From Cardiocondyla obscurior (lineage: Eukaryota > Arthropoda > Insecta > Hymenoptera > Formicidae), in NCBI RefSeq assembly GCF_019399895.1, contig NC_091885.1, positions 2,082,501-2,146,500 on the forward strand: a DNA stretch of 64,000 nucleotides. Reading direction: 5' to 3'. A program made the translations under genes and the position numbers. Each line of letters begins with the position of its first letter. Positions within the stretch are counted from its first letter, which is position 1. Below, piece by piece: positions 49,701-60,700 of this stretch. The notes under the pieces are model-generated. The model was not told the origin of the DNA. It made no database searches and was given only the letters and a program-made list of their open reading frames with translations.

Positions 49701-52236
49701 AAGAACCGATATCCCCCATTAACTACCGATTGAAACGCCGTGCGATGAAAGCGAGAGTGTATATACGTGTATATGTAAAAGCAACGGGGACGAGAGGGTG
49801 CACGCGTGCGTTTACATAGTGTATAACAGTGACTTGCGACATTGGACCGCTATAAACGTGATTAATGGACGCGAGTCGCTTACCATTCTGATACTCTCTG
49901 GCTGCAACCGGAATAACAAAGTACTCCTTTACTCACACTCTGTGCTCTCATCTCTCTTTCTCCGTTGTTCCCTTCCTATCTCCCTTTCGCGTTCTCTTTC
50001 TCTCTCTCTCGTAGTTCGCGAGATCCCTCCCGCGTTCCCTCGAATACGAAGCTTATGGCTCGTTAGTCCCTCGAAAGACGTTCTTGTCTCGCGGATCTCC
50101 CGTGACGTAACTTTGACAACTAATTTACAAATTCTGTCGTAAGTTACGAAAACGGTAACAAGCTATCGTACCTTTCGATTGAATTTATATTGAATTACAA
50201 GTTTACGGTAAAGAGTATGAAAGATAATCTCGCTGACGTGATCGAGTGATTATCTTACAAAAAAAAATTGTAATATTTATACGCCATTACGTATTTTTAG
50301 TCACGGTGCTCTCTCATCCTATTTCGAAATGAGGTAATAATTAATTAGACTCCCAGTCAGGCAGCATCGATCTAGAGCTGTTCCTCACGCTCGAAAGCGA
50401 GATGAACTACTCCCTTATATGCGGACGACTCGCGGCTGCGGTGTACGCGCGAGAGTGCTCTCTCACGAGGACGGCGCAAACATTCTCGATTTACACGTTA
50501 GCCATTCCATTTGGCTCGAATCGGTTGGAAGCCATTAATATCGGTGAGCGTGAAAGGCACTCCGGCCGGAGCTCGGTTTCTGACTCTGCTAGAAGACAGG
50601 CAACCCTTTCCTCCAAATCCGAGGGACCGTGAAAGGGTAAAATTGCGTCCGCTCTTACCGCTCCCATCCTTCCTCTCCCTTCGTCGCCTTTTACCTCTTC
50701 AGCACCCTTCATTTTCCTCTCTCCCCCTTTATGAAATCAATAAATACATATTTGTTCGACCCGGAGAATCAACTATCGATGACGCCTAATGCCATTAATC
50801 GAGAATTGACAAGGCGTTTGGAGCCAGGCGCGCGCGGGGGTGGTCGGGAAACTCCCCGAGATCTGTGCCCCTCACCTTCCCGTTCTCGTGATTTCCGCGG
50901 AGTCACGTTACAAATGACCTAGCCTCTGCCTTTTATCCTCGTTACCGAAGTGACATAATCGTCCGTTCGGGAAGTGCGTGCGCCGCGTATGTAGCACAGA
51001 ACCGACGTCCCGCAATAACGCACTTAACCACGTTTAATAATCCGTTCTCGTTGTCCATCGTCCCCGGCAATATATTCATTAACCGTGACGTGGGCTGTTT
51101 ATTTATTTTTCTCTCGTTTGCAAATCCCAGTTAATGCGATTAAGTTTAATTTTTTTTTAACTATATTACCGTTGATGTAATATTTTTCCAATTGTGCTGC
51201 AAAAAAAAAAAAAATTAATTTTATTACCTGCCGCGCGGCAGAGCTCCGAGGACCCCAAATGCGGCGATAAAAAGATTGGTTTCGATCCGCGATTTGCATG
51301 AATTAAACGAGAATGTCGTTTAATTATCTATCATACGGATCGTAAGCAAGACAAACAGTTTACGTAGTGCCAGGCAATTAAAAAATAATCAAAGTCAAAT
51401 ACCTGCTGGGAGTGCATGTTCGTTGGGCCCACGGTAATCCCGGGGGATGCGCGATCCCCGCGGGCTTAGACCATAATTTATGGTTGTATAAGAATGCGGA
51501 AGGGTCCTCCTCGCTCTGCTGTTTACTATCCTACACGGGATTACGCGTGATATTCGTTCATTAATTCGTGTATCTATCGCCTGTCCTTCTTCTTTCATTT
51601 TGTATTTTTATTTCGATAAATCAGAACGAAGTACAGTCGCTAAGAGCTTAAAAAAAAATAGCTCTAAAAATAGCCTTGTGTATTCACTTAAAAATTTAAT
51701 CGCAAACTGGATCGTTAAAAAAATTTATTAGCTTTTTTTTCTTCTGGGTTTATTTTCATCAAAACTGATTAGTACGTCGAATTCACTTATTTTTATACGA
51801 CACAAATAAACTCGTATATTTAATAACGGCTAATACCTTTCGTGCGTCCACATTTATAAATGCTAATTTATACGCTAATGCTAATACGTCATATTTATAC
51901 ACGAGTTTGGATTGAATAAACCCGAATGTTAATTACTGTTTGCACAAAAGAGCCTTGCCCTCCATCGATGACATCGTCCGAAAGACGTGGCTCGGATTTT
52001 CACGAGCACCTGCTACCGCGTCGTCGTTTTTCGATCAGAAAAGAGTACGGATAAATGGCTTTGATACATAGAGAAGTATGTACGCCGTCTAAAGCTCCAG
52101 AAGGGTACACACTCGCGTGTATCGCGTCCGTGCCATCTGCGCCGATCGCGGTCGCTCCGTACGTTAAAACCCTTCAGCCAGTTTCCAGTTGGCAGCTTCA
52201 TGCTCGTTCCGGAGGGTTTTAGAGTCGGGAATTCAG

Positions 52237-52264
52237 TCGGTCGGTCGGTCGGTCGGTCGGTCGG
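52237..52264 (+). repeat. (TCGG)7 microsatellite
   Basis: Seven perfect TCGG units form a CpG-containing tetranucleotide repeat. It creates repeated Ser/Val/Gly/Arg and Asp/Arg/Pro/Thr residues in short frames on both strands, which are not genes. Confidence 0.9.
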
Positions 52265-54363
52265 TGCCCCACCATTACTCATTCCGTGGCGGCAGCGGGT
52301 ACGCCACCCTAGCGCGTGCAAACAATTTGTTTCGGGGCGGACGATCTCGCGGTCGCGCGAACAAGTCGCTCGGAAATGACGACGAAATCGCAAAATTTAT
52401 CGTTTGAATATGAACGCGCGGACGTTACACGTCCAATTATGTCGAATAACACCTTAATTGCTATTTAACTTACTTTACTAAGGCGCAAAAATAATTTGTA
52501 CATTTTAGGATTTCGAAATAACAAGCTTTGACGAACTTGATGTATCAGCGAAAATTCATTTTTATGCGAATTTTGCCCTTTTAAATCATGAATATCTGGT
52601 TTAATCAAATAATCTGTTATTTCAAAGCGTGGCAATTATTTTATTTTTCAAATTTTCTACAGACACTTTGTACAATTTTGTTTTAACATTTGTGCTTACG
52701 TGGACTCTTCTGTCATTGACTTTTAATTAATTTTATTTGGTATTTTTTCAACTTTGAAGACATTATACAATTTTGTCTTTACAATATTATGTTCAATACA
52801 TTTCGTTTAATATAGACAAGCTCGTTAAATTTTCGATATTCTGCGTAAAAATAATATGCGAATAATAATAATATATTAATGTCGGGATCGTGGTTTAAAC
52901 CTTACGTTCGTTTTACCTTCCTTCCTAGCTGGTAGCCAGGTATTTCCGCTTTGTGCTGGGCAACCGTGTCGGCCGCATAAATTGATACAGATGCGAGTTA
53001 GCTAGAGTTTTTCGCCTCCATCCCGGAGGGAATACCGTGATACCATAGAAACCAACTCGAACGTTGCAAGCCGCGACGGAAATGAGGCTGCCACTTCGTA
53101 TCGAAAAATATTTCGATCGTCTTGAGTTAGATTTTTCCCGAAAAACAATACCTTGAAAATGAAAAAAAGGAGAAGACGCCCGATCGTTGATCTCAATTGC
53201 GGCAACCATTCGTTGCAAAGAAAGCTCCCTGTACAAATAGGTCGTCGAAAGTAAATCCAATAACGATAGCATGCTATTCGAGTACGTGGTATTAGGTGTA
53301 ATTTACACTTTACGATTAAAAAAGAGAAGAGTAAGAAAGATTGCTTTCTTTTTCTAATTATATTTTCAGTCTTATCAGTGATATAACGTTTATTGGAAAA
53401 CTTGCATGAAGCAAACTTTCCGAGACGTATTAGAAGACTTAAAATCGAAACTGATGATTTATTATGTCGGTGCATCGTCAACATCGGGGAAAGTAATAAT
53501 CTTTTGAAATAGAATGCATTTATACGTTTTCTACTTTCCGGTAATCGGTGATAGTCGCTGGGAAACAGACTTTGAGGGAGGGTTATCTAGCACATAAAAG
53601 GACAAGTTTACGATCTTCTGACGCCCTTGTGGAGGAGCTATTCATTAATAGCCCTCCTTCCCGAGTTAGCCCGACACAACGCTACAGAATCGTCGCCAAA
53701 CCTCAGCTCGCTTTATGGCCGTTTAATTGGTCGAGATAGACGACGATATATTATTATGCTAATTTTCAAGGTACGTCGCAACTGCGGAAATCGTTACGAG
53801 GAGATTAAAGGTCTTTGGTGACATCGTGCCATTAATTATTACATTGAACGGTAAGCGCCGCGATGTAAGTGGTTTAGCCAAACTTCTTCGACTGTTTGTG
53901 TTCTATTTAATCGGAAATCGATTAATTAGTAGGTACCTCCCAAACCTAACAAAGATTTCGTTGATACTGATATAATACTCGAGCGTGATGTCGATAATAA
54001 ATACAAGCGAAAGGGCGCTTCAGCGGTTTTGGCGGAGCGTCGAAAATTCGGCGCCTTAAATTTTGCGCACGCCGCATTTTCCGTGGGAAAATTGGCGCGT
54101 CTGGCGCCGGCGGGCAAAAAATTACATGAATTTCTAAAAGGGCGAAGGACAGCGGGAATTGTCGAACGCCGCCGACTGCCACGGGCGGTGTAACGCGATC
54201 CTACCGTAATTCACGTTGGTTTTACGCTTTATGCGACACGCAGAACATTGCGCGCGGCCACGCGCGAATTTACGGGGATGGCCGGCGGCGTGCTCGGCAC
54301 CAGGACAAAACCTTTGCGACCGTACTTGATGGACGCATGGCCAGTATTGGATTAAATGCCTCG

Positions 54364-54391
54364 AAAAAAAAAAAAAAAAAAAAAAAAAAAA
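54364..54391 (+). repeat. A28 homopolymer followed by GA tract
   Basis: A run of 28 A merges into GAAAGAGAGAGAGAAAAG up to about 54412. I see no retroelement body or target-site duplication, so the tract is recorded only as low-complexity DNA. Confidence 0.85.
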
Positions 54392-54911
54392 GAAAGAGAG
54401 AGAGAAAAGAAAATAACAACGTGCGTGCGGGCGAGGAGAGCGTTGCCGTTAGTTTTTCTCTGCATTTCGTCAAAAGAAGGAAGACTTTCGGGACAAGATT
54501 TATATGTATAGGTAAAGACAAAACGGATCGTCCATTTCCGCTGATTTTTTTTTTTTCCTCTTCCTCCTCGCACGACGTAATCATGCGCAAAAAGGTTATT
54601 ATAAAAGCGGATTACGGCTATTGAATTTTCACGCGGACAAACGCGGAATTTATGCATTGTTATTATTTAATTAATTGGATACTCTTTGTAATGTAAATTA
54701 AATTTTGGTAATACTCCGTGCCTGTACATATCTCGACGTTTTAATTTAATAATAATTTAATAGCATTGCGACTACGTACACCGGCGACCGAAAATTCGCC
54801 GTCATCGTATCAAAGAGCGTTTAATTATTTTCATATTATCCGGGATTATTTGGCGGTTGATGTGTTTAATCTAAAAGTCCTATGGTCATATTTTCGAAAA
54901 CACACACCGCT

Positions 54912-54931
54912 CCCTCCCCCCTCCCCCCCCC
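54912..54931 (-). other. C-rich tract, G-quadruplex-capable on minus strand
   Basis: C-runs of 3, 6 and 9 are separated by single T. The nine-base run can supply two arms, so the minus strand meets the four-run G-quadruplex pattern and the + strand could form an i-motif. It lies 0.4 kb upstream of the GA/CT-rich island. Confidence 0.5.
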
Positions 54932-55311
54932 TCGTTCTTTTGATCCCGCGGGAGTTTGTTGGAAAGAAGAAAAATCGATATACAGCGTGGCGAGTAAGCC
55001 AACTTTTAAAGATTCAATGGCCGGAGCTATCTAGCGATACCTACCTTTTGTACGTATACGCTACGCACGGAATCCGCGGCTGCTGGAATCGCGTTCCCGT
55101 GGAAAAAGGGTTGAAAGAGTTGCGATAACGGAGGATAGCCGGTGGACCGCGGAAGAAAAGAGAGACGTAGGAATGAGGAATAGAGGGACGGGAAAAAGAA
55201 AGAAATAGAAAAGAGTGCGGGAGAAAGAGAGCTTCGTGCATTGTATTACGAGCTTTTTGAGCAAGCCTGTGCTCCAGGCCGATGGTTCTGGTGGTAGAAG
55301 TTGTTCCAAGT

Positions 55312-55326
55312 GAGAGAGAGAAAGAC

Positions 55327-55376
<50 letters not shown>
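55312..55376 (+). repeat. (GA)n microsatellite
   Basis: This tract of about 65 bases is an almost pure GA repeat with a few A insertions and one C. It is complementary in sense to the CT tract 490 bp downstream. Confidence 0.85.
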
Positions 55377-55377
<1 letters not shown>

Positions 55378-55865
55378 TGGAGGATACGTGGTGGACGGTA
55401 GGATCAGGAAGAAGGGGTGGGTTAGCACGGGGGTGAATTGGTTGGTCTGGTGGGCGAACGTCTGTCTGTTGGCTGCCAGCGAGCCAGTCAATCATTACGG
55501 GCCGCGCAAGCGCTCGCGAGCCACCTTCACTCTTTCCTCCATCTCTCCCCCGTTCTCTCTTTCTTTCTCTCTCTGATCATCAGGCTCTCTCTCTTCCCAG
55601 TTCGTCTTCCCTCTCGCCTTCTCTGCCGCTTTGCCGCTCTCTCGCTTCACCTATCTGCCTCTCGTTTCCTCCGCCGCGCGTTCGTCCCCTTCATTTCCCT
55701 CAGTACCAAGTTCACCCCGTTGTTCCATGCTACAAGCACGCTACAATGCTGCCTGCCGCCGCCCATCCTGCATATTTAAGCGAGCTGTCTTGCTATGCAG
55801 TCGTTACCGCCCGCACCATCTAGACCGACCGCTCGACGACCGTTCTCCACCATCGCCGACCTCCG

Positions 55866-55939
55866 TTTCTCTTTCTCTCTCTGCAGCCCTCTCTCTTTCT
55901 CTCTCTCTCTCTCTCTCTTTCTTTCTCTCTTTCCCTCTC
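55866..55939 (+). repeat. (CT)n microsatellite
   Basis: The tract consists of CT/CTTT units with one short interruption near 55882. Together with the GA tract at 55312-55376 it forms an inverted pair of low-complexity arms. Confidence 0.8.
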
Positions 55940-57060
55940 AACATTTTCACTGCTATCTTTCTCTTTCGCGGTTAGCACCACTGTTCCCACCGTTTCCACG
56001 CCTGCAAATCTCTCTTTGTTTTCTGTGCAGTATAACGCGATAAAGAATTTCTCAGGGGTATATATCCGTGACTTTGAGCGTTTTTACGTCATATCGCTTG
56101 ATTCTGCAAAATCTTGAAAAGTACGATAACGACCGTCTCAGTACTCAACGTAAAAATTTTCTATATATAATAGCGAAACACTTGTGGACGACAATTAATA
56201 TATTTCTTATAAAAATCCTATGATATTTCAGAATCAGGATGTACACAGTTTCAAAATAATTATTTTTTATTAACGTAACAATCTTCACAGTAAAAATAAA
56301 TTAATTAATTTATTTCATATTTTCTATTTCTGCAATTTAAATATTGTTACCGAAATATTATCAAGGTAAAAAAAAAAAAAAAAAGGGAAAAAATAACAGC
56401 TGACGGCAGGTTCGTCCTGAGGCGCCTCCAAGAATAAGGGTAGCGTCCTCAGGAGTTACGGAAGTCACGAAAGCGCTTGCGCGCTCGGAACAAATATTGA
56501 GGACTGAGTCGGTCGCGGGTGGTTGGCGGTGGTGGATAGCCAAGGGGGTGGCGACGAAGGGTAGCGAAAGCGGCTGCGGAGAGCGTAGCAGCGAGTAGCG
56601 GAGGTAGTGGTGGAGGCAACCCCCGGGGTTGCGTTCCGCCGGCGGGGGTGGAAGTCGCGCGAAACTGAGGGTTGCCCGCGCCGCTCGCTCGTACTCGCTT
56701 GCACTCGCTCGCGCTCGCACCCCCTGGCTGGCCGGGGGTGTTGCCATGGATACGGCGCTCGCGCCTTGACATTGACAAATGGCTGGCCGAGGGTGAGCCG
56801 AACACAGCGCTGCTTTTACATATGCAGGGACACCCATTTGTCCGTACGTGGGCGCGAGGGAAAGAGAGAGATAGAGAGAGAAAGAGAGAACGGTGACGTC
56901 CGTGGCGGTGGAAGCGAAGCGAGAGAGAAGGACCGGCGACCGCCGACGACCGTCAGCAGCCAGCCGCTTGCTACCACTTCGCCATCCGCTTTTGGGCTAC
57001 TGTGCTACCCCGACGGAATCATGCCACAGCATGAGCTGTTTATTAGGAAATAGATTCACG

Positions 57061-57749
57061 CTGCCTGCTCGTCCGTCGCTGATAAATGGCGATTTCAGTG
57101 ATCGCGACTATTTTTATTCAGAGAAAATAATTGTCTTACTGTGTCGCGTCGAGTATAATGTAAAATAATTTTTGTATACGTATGTTACTTAAATGTGATT
57201 TTTATATAATATTTTTTACGATATAAAATTTCGGACAAAGTCAATAAAAGATAATAAATGATAAAATCAAACCGTCAAACTCAAAGAATCGATAAATCAA
57301 AGTGTATCGAATTACGAAGGGAATCATGTGAGCAATGAAGCGCTTTATATCATCATAACTTTTAATTTTCATTTCGGGCGCGAGATTTACGAGTACGTTG
57401 AATGGCAGACTACGACTTTGATCATTGCCAATCAATGATTGTCAGTATGAGCTTTTCGCTAACATGCTGCAGCTGCACGAAGTAAACCACATTCGACCTG
57501 TCTATCCACCGAATGCGACCTATTTATGCATCGTTGACACTTGATATGTGCAAGCGCTGTCGTTTAATCGCCAATTACTTTACCGATGTAGCGCTATCAG
57601 GACTGGCTTCATTATATATGTGCAGAATAATTTAATAATTCAAACAATAGAAAATACCCCTTTACGTTACTCTTGAATTTTTAATTTTCTATATATTATT
57701 TAAATTTAAATATCTTGTCTACATTAATATGTTTTATTTTATGTTACAG
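57061..57749. other. Intron-like AT-rich sequence before the second mini-exon
   Basis: No exon is seen here. The last 60-100 bases (from about 57670) match the intron just before the 34440 mini-exon, including TTGTCTACATTAATAT at 57716-57731 and a T-rich tract ending in TGTTACAG. Confidence 0.55.
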
Positions 57750-57793
57750 TTACCGGCAGAACTCCGCTGAAGAAATTCCGCTCATGCAGATGG
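57750..57793 (+). other. Duplicated mini-exon, copy 2 (44 nt)
   Basis: The acceptor is TTTTATTTTATGTTACAG and the donor is AGATGG|GTAAGTCG, with GT at 57794. It is homologous to 34440-34480 and longer by exactly three bases, so both leave the same phase. The open frame shared with copy 1 reads YRQNSAEEIPLMQM here. Two in-frame ATGs (57784 and 57790) lie at the 3' end. Intron flanks are conserved on both sides, including an AAAAAATAGC word followed by a CGCGC-rich motif about 45-60 bases into the intron. It is probably an alternative to copy 1 in the same transcription unit. I do not recognise the gene. Confidence 0.6.
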
Positions 57794-60700
57794 GTAAGTC
57801 GCATGATTTTTTATTCATAATTAGTAATTAAAGTCATTTAAAAAATAGCGCGCGCATAGTTTCTTCTACTTACATAAAAAAAAAATTAAAAAATAAAAAA
57901 ATAAAAAAGAAAAAAAAAACTGAAAGAGCGTCACTTGAACACCGAAGCTTGATATTCATTCCCGATGGTGTCAATTTTCCAATCGGAGTTGTGCGCGTTA
58001 AGCGAGGATCGAGGTAGCCTGGTGTCGTAATCGTGTCCCGAGAGAGAGCAAACGATACTAGCCCTCATCCTGGCAGTGCTCCGTAATAACAACCCCCCGG
58101 CACCGTGAGACATAAACGGGCGCCTATCGCGCATTACTACCCCGAAGTAGCCACTCCCTTCTAGCAGGCCAAGCTCAGCTCTAATATCTCATTACCGCAC
58201 CACCAGTCAGCCGTGCCGTCCTGCCATTACGAGATTGTTTGCTCGCGGGGCCTTCCCGCGCCTAATATATTACCGGCTTCCTAACGCGCACCACCGCGTT
58301 AGACGACGACCGAGTTAGTTCGACGAACTTTCTAACGGCTTCACGGATCGCCTGGTTCGACGGTTGATTAAAGCCACCAGCACGATCTCCGGTTAACGCA
58401 GGAATTGCTTCCGTTTCGCGAATGAGCAACCGAATTCACCCCGCGGAACTTTCTTCCGATTGACTAGCTCCTTTTAGCCCGAAACGTTCCAAGGCGAAAC
58501 AGAGATAATTTAAATTTCATTACGCTAAGTATATTAACGGCTGTTAGTTCGATCACGTAGCAAGGGAAATAAATAGAACTGAGTTCGATAAAATTAATAA
58601 CCGTTCCCGTAACACTGCTCGCCCGTTTAAAACATAAATTAATTGCGTGAAATTCATAAATATCCGACGAGCGGCTTAAGTCAAATAGTAAAGTCGGAGG
58701 TGACGATTGTTTCATCGCGGTGAGACGGATAGGAGGAGCAAGGCAGCAGAAAATTTCGACTGCCACGCGTTTCTCGACGTTACGACTTGTCTCGTTAGCT
58801 CCTTGCACCGCCGATGCCGGCCGAAACGCCGACTCGGCGCTTTTATTGGATGACGCCTGGCAGGAAGCATCGATGGCAGCAAAAATAATTGGTACCTTCC
58901 CCGATTCTCGACGCTGCCGCGTAACAAGGTCCATTTCCATGGAATAACCATCAGCGGTAATTGGCACCTACAGCAACACCGCGATGCTCTCTGGTCCTCC
59001 ACCCGCCCTATCATATTTCAGAACAGGCAGCATGCCAGATAGAGACGCGTAGGGAGGGGGGAGGAGGGGGGAGGAAAACTCGGTCCGGGGGACGCGTGCA
59101 AATCGCAAATGTGTTTTATACAGCAATGGCACCCTTTCGCTTTTCAACCGTGCAGTCGGAGAAGTGACTCCGGGGGCGGATAACAAAGCGGAACCATCGA
59201 CAGTTCGCTAACAACCCTCCACCCAATTCTCCCGCCAAGATCTTTTAGCTATAAAACGTCGGGCAGTACGACGAGCGGCTCGTTGATTTTGAAACGTCGA
59301 TGTCGTCTGTTTCAATAGTCCCGACAAGATTTTACCGTTCTTTCGCCGATTACCCTTCTATTGACCGACAATCAAGTATTTTCTCGCTGTCAGGCGATTT
59401 CTCGACAAGATCTGCTACGCGGCCTTTAATATTTAATCGTTTAATATAATCTTTTATTCCAACAAATGCTCCGATAGTTGTCTTTTAATAAAAAATTTCA
59501 TTTTGGTATAAAAAATTTTTATTACTTTGCTAGATATTCACGATAACGCAAGACATGCGTAATACTCAATTAAAATAATAATCTTTAAAATAATTATTAA
59601 TATTGAATAATTCTTTATTTTATTTTATTTTATTTTATTTTTTTATTCTGCGAAAGTTAAAGTATCAATCGTGATTAAGTTCCGTTAAATTGAACCAAAC
59701 AGTCGCGTTGAAAAATAAAACATTATTAGGATAAAAATTCTTGTATATATATATTTTGTTTTTTTTTTAATCTGAAGTAAAACGAATTAATACTCAGCAA
59801 CGATTTCTCACGGGTATGCGTAATAAAGTGTAATACAAGTATACACAAGATGTAGCATTTAATGCTCACGTTTCAAAAAACACTATACAATGGACACTCT
59901 CTAACATAGAACCACCTTTGACATTTTCTTCCTCTCTCATTGTCATCACGTGCTCGATTCCGCGATTTTAATAAAACCGAATCGATCAAGTTCAAGTACA
60001 CAAATAATCGAATGCAATTGTTATTTTTTTTTTTTTAAATCTCTCTTTTTCTTTGCATACCTTGTACCTGCATTTGTCGTATGTGTACCTTCGTATACGA
60101 TTGCGTGTGTGCCTGCGTTGTGTAAATTTGAATACGTGTGTACGTATGATCTCGGTACGTGTGATGGCTCGAGAGGCTTGTGCCCTTTAGTACAATTACA
60201 TGTATGCACGTAGTCCCATAATACTTAATACTTTACATTAACGTGCGGTATCCCACTGTTCGATCCTCCGTTTAACGTTTGACCAGCGTCTCGCGGATCT
60301 CTCCACGTTACGTTCTTCTCGGTTCCCTTATCGTTTTCGTATACGCGAGAGTGTACAATCTGGGCAACGAGCACACCTCCTCCGCTCGCGATAAGCACGT
60401 AGAAAGGATTTTTCGATTGCCATACATAACTATACCGCAGTCACATTTTTCTCACCTTCTCCCTCGCACACATTTTTCACATTCATTCACTTCTTCGTCT
60501 TCTCTCTTTTCCTTTCATTCGTCTCTTTTTTTTTTTCTCTTTCTCTCTCTTTCTGTCATTCGCTCTCTCATTCTCACGCTTCCCTTGCTATCACAATCGT
60601 GTAAGTTAATATCGAAGAGCAATACGATTTACAAAGCAGAACACAATTCATATATTTCATTCTTTTTACTTTAATTTATTTGCAGTTTTTTCGTTCTCTT

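Larger units (their letters stand above)
34481..55250. other. Non-coding stretch between the duplicated mini-exons
   Basis: No exon with convincing paired sites is seen. A 28-bp near-palindrome lies at 34878-34905. T-runs occur at 35377-35391, 40610-40628 and 40936-40953, and A-runs at 36380-36397 and 36864-36885. CT tracts occupy 43095-43165, 43629-43760 and 49940-50020, with a GA tract at about 45365-45400. Further features are a (TCGG)7 repeat at 52237, an A28 run at 54364 and a C-rich tract at 54912. AT-rich, motif-poor blocks lie at 39610-39850 and 52440-52880. The longest frame (48795-49499, 234 codons) is GC-rich and unlike any family I know. Some minus-strand donor-like sites, such as near 42898 and 50868, lack partners. 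Confidence 0.55.
55251..57060 (+). promoter_or_regulatory. GA/CT- and CpG-rich promoter-like island
   Basis: The island contains a GA tract (55312-55376) and CT tracts (about 55550-55620 and 55866-55939). A CpG-dense stretch at 56400-56780 is followed by another GA tract at 56860-56893. GAGAG words are the targets of GAGA-type factors at insect promoters and Polycomb response elements. GCCAT words, the core of PHO sites, occur near 56744 and 56978. It lies about 0.7 kb upstream of the duplicated mini-exon at 57750. A GTGAGC donor-like site is at about 56795. The promoter function is an inference; no TATA box or clear initiator is visible. Confidence 0.3.

Noticed and set aside
58464..58967. 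167-codon minus-strand frame
   Set aside because: No domain is recognisable and it sits in a possible regulatory patch. A shorter + strand frame overlaps it, so neither stands out.
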